From contig NZ_MDKB01000003.1 in NCBI RefSeq assembly GCF_001715295.1, positions 1,071,954 through 1,135,953 on the forward strand: a stretch of 64,000 bases of DNA, given 5' to 3'. Positions 35,021-44,028 of this stretch are shown here, one piece after another. This DNA is from Streptomyces griseus. Its GTDB lineage: Bacteria > Actinomycetota > Actinomycetes > Streptomycetales > Streptomycetaceae. The translations under genes were made by a program, and so were the position numbers. Under the pieces are notes generated by a model, which worked only from the letters and a program-made list of their open reading frames with translations, ran no database searches and had not been told where the DNA came from. How positions within the stretch are numbered: position 1 is the stretch's first letter; each line of letters starts with the position of its first letter.

Positions 35021-35992
35021 TCAGGAGGACGCCGCGTACATCTTCGCGATCACGGCCTCGATGTCCGGCTCCCGCACCGACAGGTCCACCAGCGGATAGT
35101 CCGCGGCGATCCGCGCCACCAGCCCCGCCGCCGAAGCCGACGCCGGGAACGCCACCCACTGCCGCGGCCCCTCCACCTTCACCACCCGCGCCGAGGACTC
35201 CGTCCCCACGTCGATCGGCGGCAGCTCCCGCTCCAGGTCCACCACCAGCGTCCGCTCGCTCTCCCCCACCTCGTGCAGCCCGGCGAGCCCGCCGTCGTAC
35301 ACCAGACGACCGTGGTCGATCACCATCACCCGCCGGCACAACTGCTCGATGTCGGTGAGATCGTGCGTGGTCAGCAGCACCGTCGTGGACCGCTCGGCGT
35401 TCAGATCCCGCAGGAACTCACGCACCCTGGCCTTCGACACCACATCGAGCCCGATCGTCGGCTCGTCCAGGTACAGCACCTCCGGATCGTGCAGCAGCGC
35501 CGCGGCGATATCACCCCGCATCCGCTGCCCCAGCGACAACTGGCGCACCGGCACGTCCAACAGCGCCCCCAGGTCCAGGAGTTCGATGCACCGGTCCATG
35601 TTCTCCCGGAAACGCCGGTCCGGGATCCGGTACATCCGGTGCACCAGCCGGTACGAGTCACGCAACGGCAGGTCCCACCACAACGTGGTCCGCTGCCCGA
35701 ACACCACCCCGATCCGGTGCGCCAGCTTCGTACGCTCCCGGGAAGGGTCGATCCCCGCCACCCGCAGCCGGCCGCCACTCGGCGTGAGAATGCCCGTCAG
35801 CATCTTGATCGTCGTCGACTTGCCGGCCCCGTTCGGCCCGATGTACCCCACCATCTCCCCGCGCGGCACCCGGAGACTGATGCCGTCCACCGCACGCACC
35901 TCGTGCCGCTCCCGCCGCAGGAAACCCACCCTGCGCCGCACGTCGAAGACCTTCTCGACCCCGTCGAGCTCGATGAAATCCGTATCGCCCAT
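35021..35992 (-). CDS. ABC-2 transporter ATP-binding protein
   Basis: ABC ATPase, 323 aa. Walker A is GPNGAGKST near residue 55, the signature LSLGQRMRGD near 155, Walker B VLYLDEP near 175, and the switch His in TTHDLTDIEQ. The insertion FGQRTTLWWDLPLRDS is typical of the group paired with DUF990-like permeases. A C-terminal 80-residue domain follows. Last gene of a three-gene operon with two permeases; the cargo of such exporters is unknown. Confidence 0.93.
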   Translation of the reverse strand: MGDTDFIELDGVEKVFDVRRRVGFLRRERHEVRAVDGISLRVPRGEMVGYIGPNGAGKSTTIKMLTGILTPSGGRLRVAGIDPSRERTKLAHRIGVVFGQRTTLWWDLPLRDSYRLVHRMYRIPDRRFRENMDRCIELLDLGALLDVPVRQLSLGQRMRGDIAAALLHDPEVLYLDEPTIGLDVVSKARVREFLRDLNAERSTTVLLTTHDLTDIEQLCRRVMVIDHGRLVYDGGLAGLHEVGESERTLVVDLERELPPIDVGTESSARVVKVEGPRQWVAFPASASAAGLVARIAADYPLVDLSVREPDIEAVIAKMYAASS

Positions 35993-36001
35993 GTCCGCCC
36001 C

Positions 36002-36889
36002 TCAGCTTCCCGTACTGCGGTACGCCCGCAGCCCCGCACGCCACGCCAGCCCCGCGAGCACCCAGCACACCCCCGCCACCAGCGGCGGCAGGAAGGCCAC
36101 CCACCCCGGCAGCCCCAACGGGTAGTCCCGGCCCAGCACATACAGCGCCGGCAGCCAGCTCACGAAGGCCAGCGGCACCACGAACGTCACCCCGCGCACC
36201 AGATCCTGCGCGAAGATCGACGGCGGATACTGCAACAGCGTCGTCCCCCCGTACGTGAACGCGTTCTGCACCTCCGAGGCGTCCTGCGCGAAGAACTGGA
36301 ACGCCGCACCCGCCACGAACACCGCCCCGAAGATCGCCGCCCCGCTCAGCACCATCATCGGCAGCATCAGCACCTTCAGCGGCGTCCACTCCACCTCGAG
36401 CGTGACCAGCGCATACCCCAGCACCAGCAGCCCCTGCGTGATCCGCCCCAGCCTGCGCAGCGCGAAACGGTCCGCCGCCACCTGCGCCAGCACCGGCACG
36501 GGCCGCACCAGCAACGTGTCCAGCGTCCCGTCCCGCACCCGCCGGCCGAGCCGGTCCATCGACCCCAGCACCAGGTCCGCCAGCCCGAACGCGGTCGCCG
36601 ACACCCCGTACAGCAACGCGATCTCCGGCAGCGTGTAGCCGCCGAGCGCGTCGACATGCGTGAACATCAGCATGATCGTCACGAAGTCGAACGCCGTCGC
36701 CACGAAGTTGCCGACCGTCGTCATCACGAACGACGCCCGGTAGGCCAGCGTCGACCGCAGCCACATCCCCACGATCAGCCCGTACGCCCGGACACCCTCC
36801 ACCGGCCGCGACCGGCCCGTGTCCCCCGCCCCCCGCGGCCACCGCCCCGCCTCCGCGGCGCCCACCGGCACCGCCTCGGTCTCAGCCAC
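36002..36889 (-). CDS. ABC-2 family permease (DUF990-like), second subunit
   Basis: Integral membrane protein, 295 aa, with about six hydrophobic segments (FVMTTVGNFVATAFDFVTIM, LPEIALLYGVSATAFGLADL, then LMLPMMVLSGAAIFGAVFV). DRLGRRVRDGTLDTLLVRP, a family motif, lies near residue 110. Its start overlaps the end of the upstream permease by 8 bp, and the ATPase follows after 9 bp. The two permeases are likely to form a heterodimeric channel. Confidence 0.9.
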   Translation of the reverse strand: MAETEAVPVGAAEAGRWPRGAGDTGRSRPVEGVRAYGLIVGMWLRSTLAYRASFVMTTVGNFVATAFDFVTIMLMFTHVDALGGYTLPEIALLYGVSATAFGLADLVLGSMDRLGRRVRDGTLDTLLVRPVPVLAQVAADRFALRRLGRITQGLLVLGYALVTLEVEWTPLKVLMLPMMVLSGAAIFGAVFVAGAAFQFFAQDASEVQNAFTYGGTTLLQYPPSIFAQDLVRGVTFVVPLAFVSWLPALYVLGRDYPLGLPGWVAFLPPLVAGVCWVLAGLAWRAGLRAYRSTGS

Positions 36890-37715
36890 CCTGGACCACC
36901 ACCCTCCTGGTCGCCGCCGACTGGAGCAGCCGCCCGGCCACCAGCAGCACCACCGCCCAGCCGGCCTGGAACGCGTACGCCCCCATCAGGTCCCACCCCG
37001 TGCGCCTGCCGAGGAACACATCGGCCGGCACCTGCAGGAGCGACGACCACGGCAGCGCCCGCGCCACCTCACCCAACACCCCCGGGAACAGGTTCAGCGG
37101 CAGCAGCATCCCGGAGAAGAACAGCCCCGCCAGCCACGCGATCTGCATCGCCCCCGCCCCGTCCAGCAGCCAGAACGCGGACAGCGCCACGAGGAAACGC
37201 ACCGCGAAACTGACCACCACCCCCAGGGCCACCGCCACCAGGAACGCCAGCCACCTCACGGGCGAATCCGGCAGCACCAGATCGAAGACCAGTGCCCCCA
37301 GCGCCATCGGTGCGACACCGCGCCCCAGCAGATGGAACGCCGCCCGGCCCAGATCCCCCGCCAGCCACCACGCCTGCAGGTCGGCCGGCCGGTACAGATC
37401 GACCGCGATGTCCCCCGTACGGATCCGCTCCATGAGCTCGCTCTCGAAACCGCCGCCCATCATGGCGCACGTCATCAGCAGCGCCTGCCCGAGCCACACG
37501 TAGGTCAGCGCCTGCGACGCGTCGTACCCGCCCAGCCGCGGACGCTCCGCCCACAGGGCCATATAGGTGTACGCCATGACGAAACCGAAGACGGTGTTGG
37601 TGAACACCCCCGCCGCCGTCGCCATCCGGTAGGTGGCGTGCCGCCGGAACCCACCGGCCGCCACCACCGCGTAGAGCCGCACCGGCCCCCACCTCTCCCC
37701 ACCCCACGGCACCAA
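36882..37715 (-). CDS. ABC-2 family permease (DUF990-like), first subunit
   Basis: Integral membrane protein, 277 aa, with about six membrane segments. YRMATAAGVFTNTVFGFVMA near the start, LMERIRTGDIAVDLYRPADL near residue 95 and FFSGMLLPLNLFPGVLGEVA near 205 fit the ABC-2 permease family of the DUF990 type. First gene of the operon; its end overlaps the next permease gene. The start is the GTG/ATG at the head of MVPWGGERWG. Confidence 0.9.
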   Translation of the reverse strand: MVPWGGERWGPVRLYAVVAAGGFRRHATYRMATAAGVFTNTVFGFVMAYTYMALWAERPRLGGYDASQALTYVWLGQALLMTCAMMGGGFESELMERIRTGDIAVDLYRPADLQAWWLAGDLGRAAFHLLGRGVAPMALGALVFDLVLPDSPVRWLAFLVAVALGVVVSFAVRFLVALSAFWLLDGAGAMQIAWLAGLFFSGMLLPLNLFPGVLGEVARALPWSSLLQVPADVFLGRRTGWDLMGAYAFQAGWAVVLLVAGRLLQSAATRRVVVQGG

Positions 37716-37839
37716 AGCGCACGAACCTAGCCGAGACCCGCGGGCCGCCGCGACCCGATTTCCGCCTCGGATCCGGGGGTTAACCGCCCGAAAAGTGCAC
37801 TATGGGAAAATCACCCGGCGTCGAGGAGCCTCCACCGTC

Positions 37840-40269
37840 ATGAGCCACGAGCCACCGCAGAACAGCTCGGACCCTGGTCAGCGGGGTCCCGGGGGCTGGA
37901 CCCCCCGGGACGCCCCGGACGCACGACCCGCCCCGGACGCCTCGGGCACGGGCGGCGCACCCGAGAAGAAGAAGCGCACGAAACGCCCCCGGCGCACCGG
38001 CTGGCGCCGGGCCGTACCCACCTGGCGGATGGTCCTCGGCGGCGTCACCCTCCTGGCCCTGCTCCTCGTCGGCGGATTCATCGCCGGATACCAGCTCATC
38101 GACATCCCGGCCGCCAACGCCACCGCGACCGCCCAGGCCAACGTCTACACCTACGCCGACGGCACGGTCATCGCCCGCGACGGCGAGATCAACCGCGAGA
38201 AGGTCCCCCTCGGCCGCATTCCCCGCACCATCCAGCACGCCGTACTCGCCGCCGAGGACCGCGACTTCTACTCCGAGGACGCCATCGACGTCACGGCCAC
38301 CCTCCGCGCCGGCTGGAACACCCTCACCGGCAAGGGCCGCCAGGGCGGCTCCACCATCACCCAGCAGTACGTCAAGAACTACTACCTCGGCCAGGAACAG
38401 ACCGTCGTCCGCAAGGCCAAGGAATTCTTCATCTCCATCAAGCTCGACCGCGAACAGAGCAAGGACGACATCCTCGAGGGCTACCTCAACACCAGCTACT
38501 TCGGCCGCAACGCCTACGGCATCCAAGCCGCCGCCCACGCCTACTACGGCAAGGACGTCGAGGACCTCGACGCCGGCGAGGGCGCCTACCTCGCCTCCCT
38601 GCTCAACTCCCCCAGCAACTACGACGTCGTCTCCCACCCCGAGAACCGGAAGGCCGTCCTCGCCCGCTGGAACTACGTACTGGACGGCATGGTCAAGGAG
38701 AACTGGCTCACCCGCACCGCACGCGCGAGCATGGAATTCCCCGTCCCCGACGAAGCCAAGCCCGCCACCGCCCTCTCCGGCCAGCGCGGCTACGTCGTCC
38801 ACGCCGTCGGCGACTACCTCGCCACCAACAAGATCCTCGACGCCGACACCCTCGCCACCGGCGGCTACCGCATCACCACCACCCTCCAGAAGGACAAACA
38901 GGACGCCCTCGTCGAAGCCGTCGAGGACAACGTCCTCTCCAGGACGAGCGACGACCGCGACGCCGACCGCAACGTCCGCGCCGGCGGTGCCTCCGTCGAC
39001 CCCGCCACCGGCCACGTCGTCGCCCTCTACGGCGGCGTCGACTACACCCGGCAGTACGTCAACAACGCCACCCGCCGCGACTACCAGGTCGGCTCCACCT
39101 TCAAACCCTTCGTCCTCGCCGCCGCACTCGCCAGCGGCTCCACCACCCAGGGCGGCCGCGCCATCACCCCCAACACCCACTACGACGGCACCAACGAACG
39201 CACCGTCCAGAGCTCCACCGGCTCCACCGGCTACTCCCCCGCCAACGAGGACGACGTCGACTACGGCTCCATCACCGTCCGCGAGGCCACCGACAAGTCC
39301 GTCAACGCCGTCTACGCCCAGATGGCCCAGGACATCGGCCCCGCCGAGGTCAAGGACACCGCCGTCGCCCTCGGCATCCCCGAGGACACCCCCGACCTCA
39401 CCGCCACCCCCTCGATCGCCCTCGGCCCCGCCACCGCCAGCGTCCTCGACATGGCCTCCGCCTACGCCACCCTCGCCGACCACGGCAGACACCGGGACCG
39501 CACCCTCGTCACCAAGGTCAGCAAGGACGGCACCGATCTCCGGCTCCCCGCCCGCACCACCCGCCAGGCCGTCAGCCGCGAAGCCGCCGACACCACCACC
39601 TCCGTCCTGCAGAGCGTCGTCGAAGGCGGCACGGGCACCGCGGCCCAGGCCGCGGGCCGGCCCGCCGCCGGCAAGACGGGCACCGCCGAGGAGGACCGGG
39701 CCGCCTGGTTCGCCGGCTACACCCCCGACCTCGCCACCGTCATCGCCGTCATGGGCCAGGACCCCGAAACCGGCATCCAGAAACCGCTGTACGGCGCCCT
39801 GGGCCTCGCCCGCATGAACGGCGGCGGCGCCCCCGCCCAGACGTGGGCCGCCTACACCCGGGCAGCACTCGAAGGCAGCGAGGTGAAGGACTTCGACCTG
39901 GAGGCCGACGAAGGTCCCGAGGAGACCGACCCGGACGCTTCGGAGTCACCCCGGGAGTCCGGGGACACCGAGGAAGCCGAAGGCGGCGACACGGACTCGC
40001 CCACCGGCACGAAGCCCACCGACCGCCCCGCCCGAAGCCCCCGGGCCGACGACCCGGACGGCACCTCCGCCGACAACCCGGCCGGCGGAGCACCCGCCTC
40101 CCCCCGGCCCACGGACCGGAAGAGCACCTCGGCGACCCCCGGCGACCACCCGAACTCCCCACCGAGGGGCCGGGAAGGCGGGGAGCTCCGGGAAGGCCGG
40201 GAGATCCGGGAGGGACGGGAGATCCGGGAAGCCGCACCGGACGGGTGGCCCGTCGCTCCCCGCCGCTGA
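37840..40269 (+). CDS. class A penicillin-binding protein (transglycosylase/transpeptidase)
   Basis: Bifunctional peptidoglycan synthase, 809 aa. A basic cytoplasmic tail (KKKRTKRPRRTGWRR) precedes one membrane segment (MVLGGVTLLALLLVGGFIAG). The GT51 domain has EDRDFYSEDAIDV with the catalytic Glu, GGSTITQQYVKN and EGYLNTSYFGRNAYGIQAAA. The transpeptidase domain has the SxxK motif GSTFKPF, SVN as SxN, and GKTGTAEED as KTG. The last 140 residues are an acidic, Pro-rich tail ending in GREIREGREIREAAP. The ATG at 37840 follows GAGGAGCC; an upstream GTG would add only non-family residues. Confidence 0.95.
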   Translation: MSHEPPQNSSDPGQRGPGGWTPRDAPDARPAPDASGTGGAPEKKKRTKRPRRTGWRRAVPTWRMVLGGVTLLALLLVGGFIAGYQLIDIPAANATATAQANVYTYADGTVIARDGEINREKVPLGRIPRTIQHAVLAAEDRDFYSEDAIDVTATLRAGWNTLTGKGRQGGSTITQQYVKNYYLGQEQTVVRKAKEFFISIKLDREQSKDDILEGYLNTSYFGRNAYGIQAAAHAYYGKDVEDLDAGEGAYLASLLNSPSNYDVVSHPENRKAVLARWNYVLDGMVKENWLTRTARASMEFPVPDEAKPATALSGQRGYVVHAVGDYLATNKILDADTLATGGYRITTTLQKDKQDALVEAVEDNVLSRTSDDRDADRNVRAGGASVDPATGHVVALYGGVDYTRQYVNNATRRDYQVGSTFKPFVLAAALASGSTTQGGRAITPNTHYDGTNERTVQSSTGSTGYSPANEDDVDYGSITVREATDKSVNAVYAQMAQDIGPAEVKDTAVALGIPEDTPDLTATPSIALGPATASVLDMASAYATLADHGRHRDRTLVTKVSKDGTDLRLPARTTRQAVSREAADTTTSVLQSVVEGGTGTAAQAAGRPAAGKTGTAEEDRAAWFAGYTPDLATVIAVMGQDPETGIQKPLYGALGLARMNGGGAPAQTWAAYTRAALEGSEVKDFDLEADEGPEETDPDASESPRESGDTEEAEGGDTDSPTGTKPTDRPARSPRADDPDGTSADNPAGGAPASPRPTDRKSTSATPGDHPNSPPRGREGGELREGREIREGREIREAAPDGWPVAPRR

Positions 40270-40294
40270 GCGGGGGAGGGAACGACGGGCCACC
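40244..40294 (+). terminator. terminator overlapping the PBP stop codon
   Basis: GGTGGCCCGTCG (40244-40255) pairs perfectly with CGACGGGCCACC (40283-40294), with an inner CTCCCCGC/GCGGGGGAG stem. The TGA stop lies in the loop, so the last codons of the PBP gene form the 5' arm. Confidence 0.65.
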
Positions 40295-40377
40295 GGGGCG
40301 GCCGAGCCGCAGAAGAGAGTCGAGGCCAACGACGGGACGACAGAGCCGATCCACGAGGGACGGGCCGGGACGCGGCG

Positions 40378-40698
40378 TCAGTGACCGGACGTCGCCTTCA
40401 ACCCCACCACCGCCACCAGCAGCAGACACACGAAGAAGATCCGGGCCGCCGTCACCGGCTCGTTCAGTACCACCATGCCCAGCACCGCAGCCCCCGCCGC
40501 ACCGATCCCGACCCACACCCCGTACGCCGTACCGATCGGCAGCGTCTTCGCCGCCTGGGACAGCAGCATCATGCTGGCCACGATCCCGAGCCCCGTGAAC
40601 ACGCTCGGCCACAGCCGGGTGAACCCCTCGGTGTACTTCATCCCGATCGACCAGGCCACTTCCAGCAGACCCGCGACCAGCAACAGAACCCACGCCAC
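40378..40698 (-). CDS. gdx: SMR-family guanidinium exporter
   Basis: Small multidrug resistance protein of the SugE/Gdx subgroup, 106 aa with four membrane helices. The signature LLEVAWSIGMKYTEGFTRLW has the essential Glu near residue 12. GTAYGVWVGIGAAGAAVLGM and LNEPVTAARIFFVCLL follow. Gdx proteins export guanidinium in exchange for protons. The GTG at 40698 has GGAGGT 8 bp upstream. A guanidine-III riboswitch in the leader (40739-40784) supports guanidinium rather than quaternary ammonium as the substrate. Confidence 0.92.
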   Translation of the reverse strand: MAWVLLLVAGLLEVAWSIGMKYTEGFTRLWPSVFTGLGIVASMMLLSQAAKTLPIGTAYGVWVGIGAAGAAVLGMVVLNEPVTAARIFFVCLLLVAVVGLKATSGH

Positions 40699-40738
40699 GA
40701 CGGCACCTCCACGACGACGGAACACACGGACACCACGT

Positions 40739-40784
40739 GCGTCGTCTTTGCGGAAACCCGGTACGGCGCGTCTCGTCGGGGTGT
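40739..40784 (-). promoter_or_regulatory. guanidine-III riboswitch (ykkC-III)
   Basis: On the reverse strand the core reads CCCCGACGAGACGCGCCGTA, then CCGGGTTTCCGCAAAGACGA, then CGC. It follows the ykkC-III pattern: a GACGAG segment, GCGCCGTACC, and a late AAGACG-CGC. CCCG pairs with CGGG for P1, and GCGCCGU pairs with ACGACGC (one mismatch) for the pseudoknot. It ends about 40 bp before the gdx start. Found by comparison with the remembered consensus. Confidence 0.8.
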
Positions 40785-40914
40785 CCCACCGTAGCAAGGA
40801 ACAGCGAAAGGCCTGGTGACGACCGTCACCAGGCCTACAGACACACCGTCACCGGGCCCGCCGGACACCAGGCCGGGACCACAGGCACCAACCCGCCGGG
40901 CCTACAGATCGGGC

Positions 40915-41268
40915 CTACAGATACAGACCCGTGGAATCCACGGACCCCTCGAACCGGTCCGCCGCCACCGCGTGCAGATCCCGCTCCCGCATCAGCACGT
41001 ACGCGACCCCCCGCACCTCGACCTCCGCACGGTCCTCAGGGTCGTACAGCACCCGGTCGCCCGGCTCCACCGTCCGCACGTTCTGGCCCACCGCGACCAC
41101 CGCGGCCCACGCCAGCCGCCGGCCCACCGCAGCCGTCGCCGGAATCAGGATGCCGCCACCCGAACGCCGCTCGCCCTCGGGCGAATCGGACCGCACCAGC
41201 ACCCGGTCGTGCAGCATGCGGATCGGCAGCTTGTCGTCGGGGTTCTCGCTCACGCCGTTGTCGCTCAC
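40915..41268 (-). CDS. GroES-like co-chaperonin family protein
   Basis: Protein of 117 aa with a Cpn10 fold: IRMLHDRVLVRSDSPEGERR at the start, then GGGILIPATA, VVAVGQNVRTVEPGDRVLYD and YVLMRERDLHAV. It is not the main GroES, which would be coupled to groEL1; this is a divergent paralogue of unknown partner. The GTG at 41268 is assumed; a GTG at 41250 gives the shorter MSENPDDKLP start. The DUF3618 gene lies 60 bp upstream in the same orientation. Confidence 0.88.
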   Translation of the reverse strand: MSDNGVSENPDDKLPIRMLHDRVLVRSDSPEGERRSGGGILIPATAAVGRRLAWAAVVAVGQNVRTVEPGDRVLYDPEDRAEVEVRGVAYVLMRERDLHAVAADRFEGSVDSTGLYL

Positions 41269-41328
41269 GCCCGGAAATCTACCTGCCCCACGCCCGCACC
41301 CACGCCCCCGGTCCGCCGGGAACCGGGG

Positions 41329-41649
41329 TCAGCGCTTCCCGCGCCGCACCGACACCGTCAGCAGCGCCACCGCTCCCGCGACCACCAGCGCCGCAGGGAT
41401 CACCCGCTCCATCCGGGGCGAGCCGTCCTCCGACACGAACTGCGCCTTCACGTCCGACACCGACCGGTTCACCGCCACGAACGCGCGCCCCGCCGTCCGG
41501 TCCACCGTCGACGCCACCTTGGCCTTCGCGTCACCGATCATCGTCTTCGGGTGCATCCGCACCCCGATCTCGTCCAGCACCACCGCAAGCTGCTCACGCC
41601 TGCTGATGATGTCCGCCTCGATCTGCGCAGGGGTCCTCGTATCCGACAC
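41329..41649 (-). CDS. DUF3618 membrane-associated protein
   Basis: Small protein, 106 aa. DUF3618 is at the start (RTPAQIEADIISRREQLAVV, then LDEIGVRMHPKTMIGDAKAK). One membrane helix lies near the C-terminus (VIPAALVVAGAVALLTVSV). Function unknown. It is divergent from bcp with a 129-bp gap. Confidence 0.9.
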   Translation of the reverse strand: MSDTRTPAQIEADIISRREQLAVVLDEIGVRMHPKTMIGDAKAKVASTVDRTAGRAFVAVNRSVSDVKAQFVSEDGSPRMERVIPAALVVAGAVALLTVSVRRGKR

Positions 41650-41778
41650 TGCGCCGCCTCCGTGGTCGTCGTCCGGTAAACCGTCATCGACAGTCTGTCA
41701 GCTGAGCCGCCCCAACACCCGACGGCACCCCCTATTACGCTCGGTCCCACACAGTCCGTGTGCCACTCGAGGAGAGAC

Positions 41779-42246
41779 ATGAGCGAGCGACTCCAGCCCG
41801 GCGACACCGCCCCCGCCTTCACCCTTCCGGACGCAGACGGCAACGACGTATCGCTCGCCGACCACAAGGGACGCAAGGTCATCGTCTACTTCTACCCCGC
41901 TGCGCTTACCCCCGGTTGCACCAAGCAGGCCTGCGACTTCACCGACAACCTCGAACTCCTCGCCGGCGCGGGCTACGACGTCATCGGCGTGTCCCCCGAC
42001 AAGCCGGAGAAGCTCGCGAAGTTCCGGGAGAAGGAGAACCTCGAGGTCACGCTGGTCGGCGACCCCTCCAAGGAGACCCTGGAGGCCTACGGCGCCTACG
42101 GGGAGAAGAAGCTCTACGGCAAAGTGGTGACGGGCGTCATCCGCTCCACGGTCGTGGTCGACGAAGAGGGCAAGGTGGAGCGGGCTCTCTACAACGTCAA
42201 GGCGACCGGCCACGTAGCCAAGATCATCAAGGATCTCGGCGTCTGA
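41779..42246 (+). CDS. bcp: thiol peroxidase Bcp (peroxiredoxin)
   Basis: Thioredoxin-dependent peroxiredoxin, 155 aa, reducing hydrogen and organic peroxides in the cytoplasm. The active site is YFYPAALTPGCTKQACDFTD, with the peroxidatic Cys near residue 45 and a second Cys five residues later, as in the alpha-group Bcp. GVSPDKPEKLAKF and ERALYNVKATGHV complete the fold. The ATG at 41779 has GAGGAGAG just upstream. Confidence 0.95.
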   Translation: MSERLQPGDTAPAFTLPDADGNDVSLADHKGRKVIVYFYPAALTPGCTKQACDFTDNLELLAGAGYDVIGVSPDKPEKLAKFREKENLEVTLVGDPSKETLEAYGAYGEKKLYGKVVTGVIRSTVVVDEEGKVERALYNVKATGHVAKIIKDLGV

Positions 42247-42382
42247 GATCCGGCGGGAACCTCAAGGCCGGACGCCCGCGAGCGGTGTGACGGGGACCGC
42301 TCACGGGCATGAATCCGGTTTGCGAACGCCATAACAGCGCAGAAGCCTTTCCTGGAACACCCTTCGAGGAAAGGAACCGGCC

Positions 42383-43879
42383 ATGGCGGCCTCCGACCCC
42401 CACCAGGCGGCCGACCCTGACGCGGTCAAACGCCACCCCGCGCTCTTCCGCGCCATCAGGAAGCGCCAGAACCCCCGGCTCCGTCGCACCGACATCACGA
42501 TCACCGACGACCAGGCGGTCAAACGCGCGGTGAAGGCGGCGTCACTCGGTAACGCCATGGAGTGGTTCGACTTCGGCATCTACTCCTACCTGGCCGTCAC
42601 CATCGGGCACGTCTTCTTCCCCTCGGACAACGACACCACCCAGCTCCTCTCCTCGTTCGCCACCTTCGCCGTCGCCTTCCTCGTACGCCCACTCGGGGGA
42701 ATGTTCTTCGGGCCCATGGGCGACAAGATCGGCCGCAAGAAGGTCCTCGCCCTCACCATGATCCTCATGGCGATCGGCACCTTCGCGATCGGCCTGATCC
42801 CCTCCCACGACACCATCGGCGTCTGGGCCGCGGTCCTGCTCATCTTCTTCCGCATGCTCCAGGGCTTCTCCACCGGCGGCGAGTACGGCGGCGCCTCCAC
42901 CTTCATCGCCGAGTACGCCCCCGACAAACGCCGCGGATTCTTCGGCAGCTTCCTCGAGTTCGGCACCCTCGCCGGGTACGTCGGCGCCGCAGGCCTCGTC
43001 ACCGCCCTCTACGCCCTGCTGGACACCGGCCAGATGGAGTCCTGGGGCTGGCGCGTCCCCTTCCTCGTCGCGGGCCCCCTCGGCCTGGTCGGCCTCTACC
43101 TGCGTCTGCGCCTGGACGAGACCCCCGCCTTCCAGAAGCTGGAGGGGGGCACCGCGCACGCCACCGAGGCCGCCGACCACGTCGAGTCCACCGCCAAGGG
43201 TGACCTCGCCAAGATCTTCCGGCAGTACTGGCCGACCCTGATCCTCTGCATCGCCCTCGTCGGCGCGTACAACATCGCCGACTACATGCTGCTGTCGTAC
43301 ATGCCGACGTACCTCTCCGACGAGCTCGGCTACAGCGAGACCCACGGCCTGCTCATCCTGCTGGGCGTCATGGTCCTCCTGATGCTGGTCATCAGCCGGT
43401 TCGGCAAGCTGTCGGACCGCTTCGGCCGCAAGCCCCTGCTGATGACCGGCATGCTCGGCTTCCTGATCCTCTCCCTGCCGTCGTTCCTGCTGATCCGCCA
43501 GGGCAGCATCCCGGCGATCGCCATCGGCATGCTCCTGCTGGGCTTCTCGCTGGTCTGCATGCTGGGCACGATGTCCGCCGCGCTCCCCGCCCTCTTCCCG
43601 ACCAACGTCCGCTACGGCTCCCTGTCGGTCGGCTACAACCTCTCGGCTTCGATCTTCGGTGGCACCACCCCGCTGGTGATCACCGCCCTGATCAGCTGGT
43701 CCGGCTCGAACCTCATGCCGGCCTACTACGCCATGGCGGCGGCCTTGGTCGGCGTGATCGCCGTGGCCTGCATGAAGGAGACCGCCAACAAGCCGCTGGA
43801 CGGCTCCCCGCCCTCGGTGGAGACGGCGGAGGAAGCCGCGGAGCTGGTCCACGCCCAGAGCCCGGAACCGAAGTTCTGA
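42383..43879 (+). CDS. MFS transporter of the metabolite:H+ symporter (ProP/KgtP-like) family
   Basis: Twelve-helix permease, 498 aa. Family motifs are GNAMEWFDFGIYSYLAVTIG, then RPLGGMFFGPMGDKIGRKKV, GFSTGGEYGGASTFIAEYAP and GKLSDRFGRKPLLMTG. It resembles ProP (proline/betaine) and related MHS symporters; the exact substrate is unknown. The N-terminal 45 residues are an unusually charged extension (RKRQNPRLRRTDITITDDQA). GAGGAAAGGAACC precedes the ATG. Followed by a strong terminator. Confidence 0.92.
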   Translation: MAASDPHQAADPDAVKRHPALFRAIRKRQNPRLRRTDITITDDQAVKRAVKAASLGNAMEWFDFGIYSYLAVTIGHVFFPSDNDTTQLLSSFATFAVAFLVRPLGGMFFGPMGDKIGRKKVLALTMILMAIGTFAIGLIPSHDTIGVWAAVLLIFFRMLQGFSTGGEYGGASTFIAEYAPDKRRGFFGSFLEFGTLAGYVGAAGLVTALYALLDTGQMESWGWRVPFLVAGPLGLVGLYLRLRLDETPAFQKLEGGTAHATEAADHVESTAKGDLAKIFRQYWPTLILCIALVGAYNIADYMLLSYMPTYLSDELGYSETHGLLILLGVMVLLMLVISRFGKLSDRFGRKPLLMTGMLGFLILSLPSFLLIRQGSIPAIAIGMLLLGFSLVCMLGTMSAALPALFPTNVRYGSLSVGYNLSASIFGGTTPLVITALISWSGSNLMPAYYAMAAALVGVIAVACMKETANKPLDGSPPSVETAEEAAELVHAQSPEPKF

Positions 43880-43893
43880 CGCACGCACGCCCC

Positions 43894-43940
43894 TGCGGAA
43901 GGGCCGGTACCGCCACAAAGCGGCACCGGCCCTTCCGCAT
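43894..43940 (+). terminator. terminator after the MFS gene
   Basis: TGCGGAAGGGCCGGTACCGC pairs with GCGGCACCGGCCCTTCCGCA (19 of 20 positions) around a CACAAA loop. Confidence 0.85.
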
Positions 43941-44028
43941 CTCATCGCATTCTGGACGTGACCATCCGATAAGCGGTTCGTTGCTCCGTACGAGGCCGCG
44001 AACGCGTGGCCGGAATGCAGAGGGGGAC

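Noticed and set aside
32435..37213. A 1592-codon plus-strand open frame
   Set aside because: Antisense or out of frame to the SGNH, DUF1707 and ABC genes; Pro/Arg/His-rich composition is typical of GC-rich shadow frames.
37780..39492. A 570-codon reverse frame opposite the PBP gene
   Set aside because: Almost only Gly, Val, Ala and Asp; a mirror of strong GC3 bias in the real gene.
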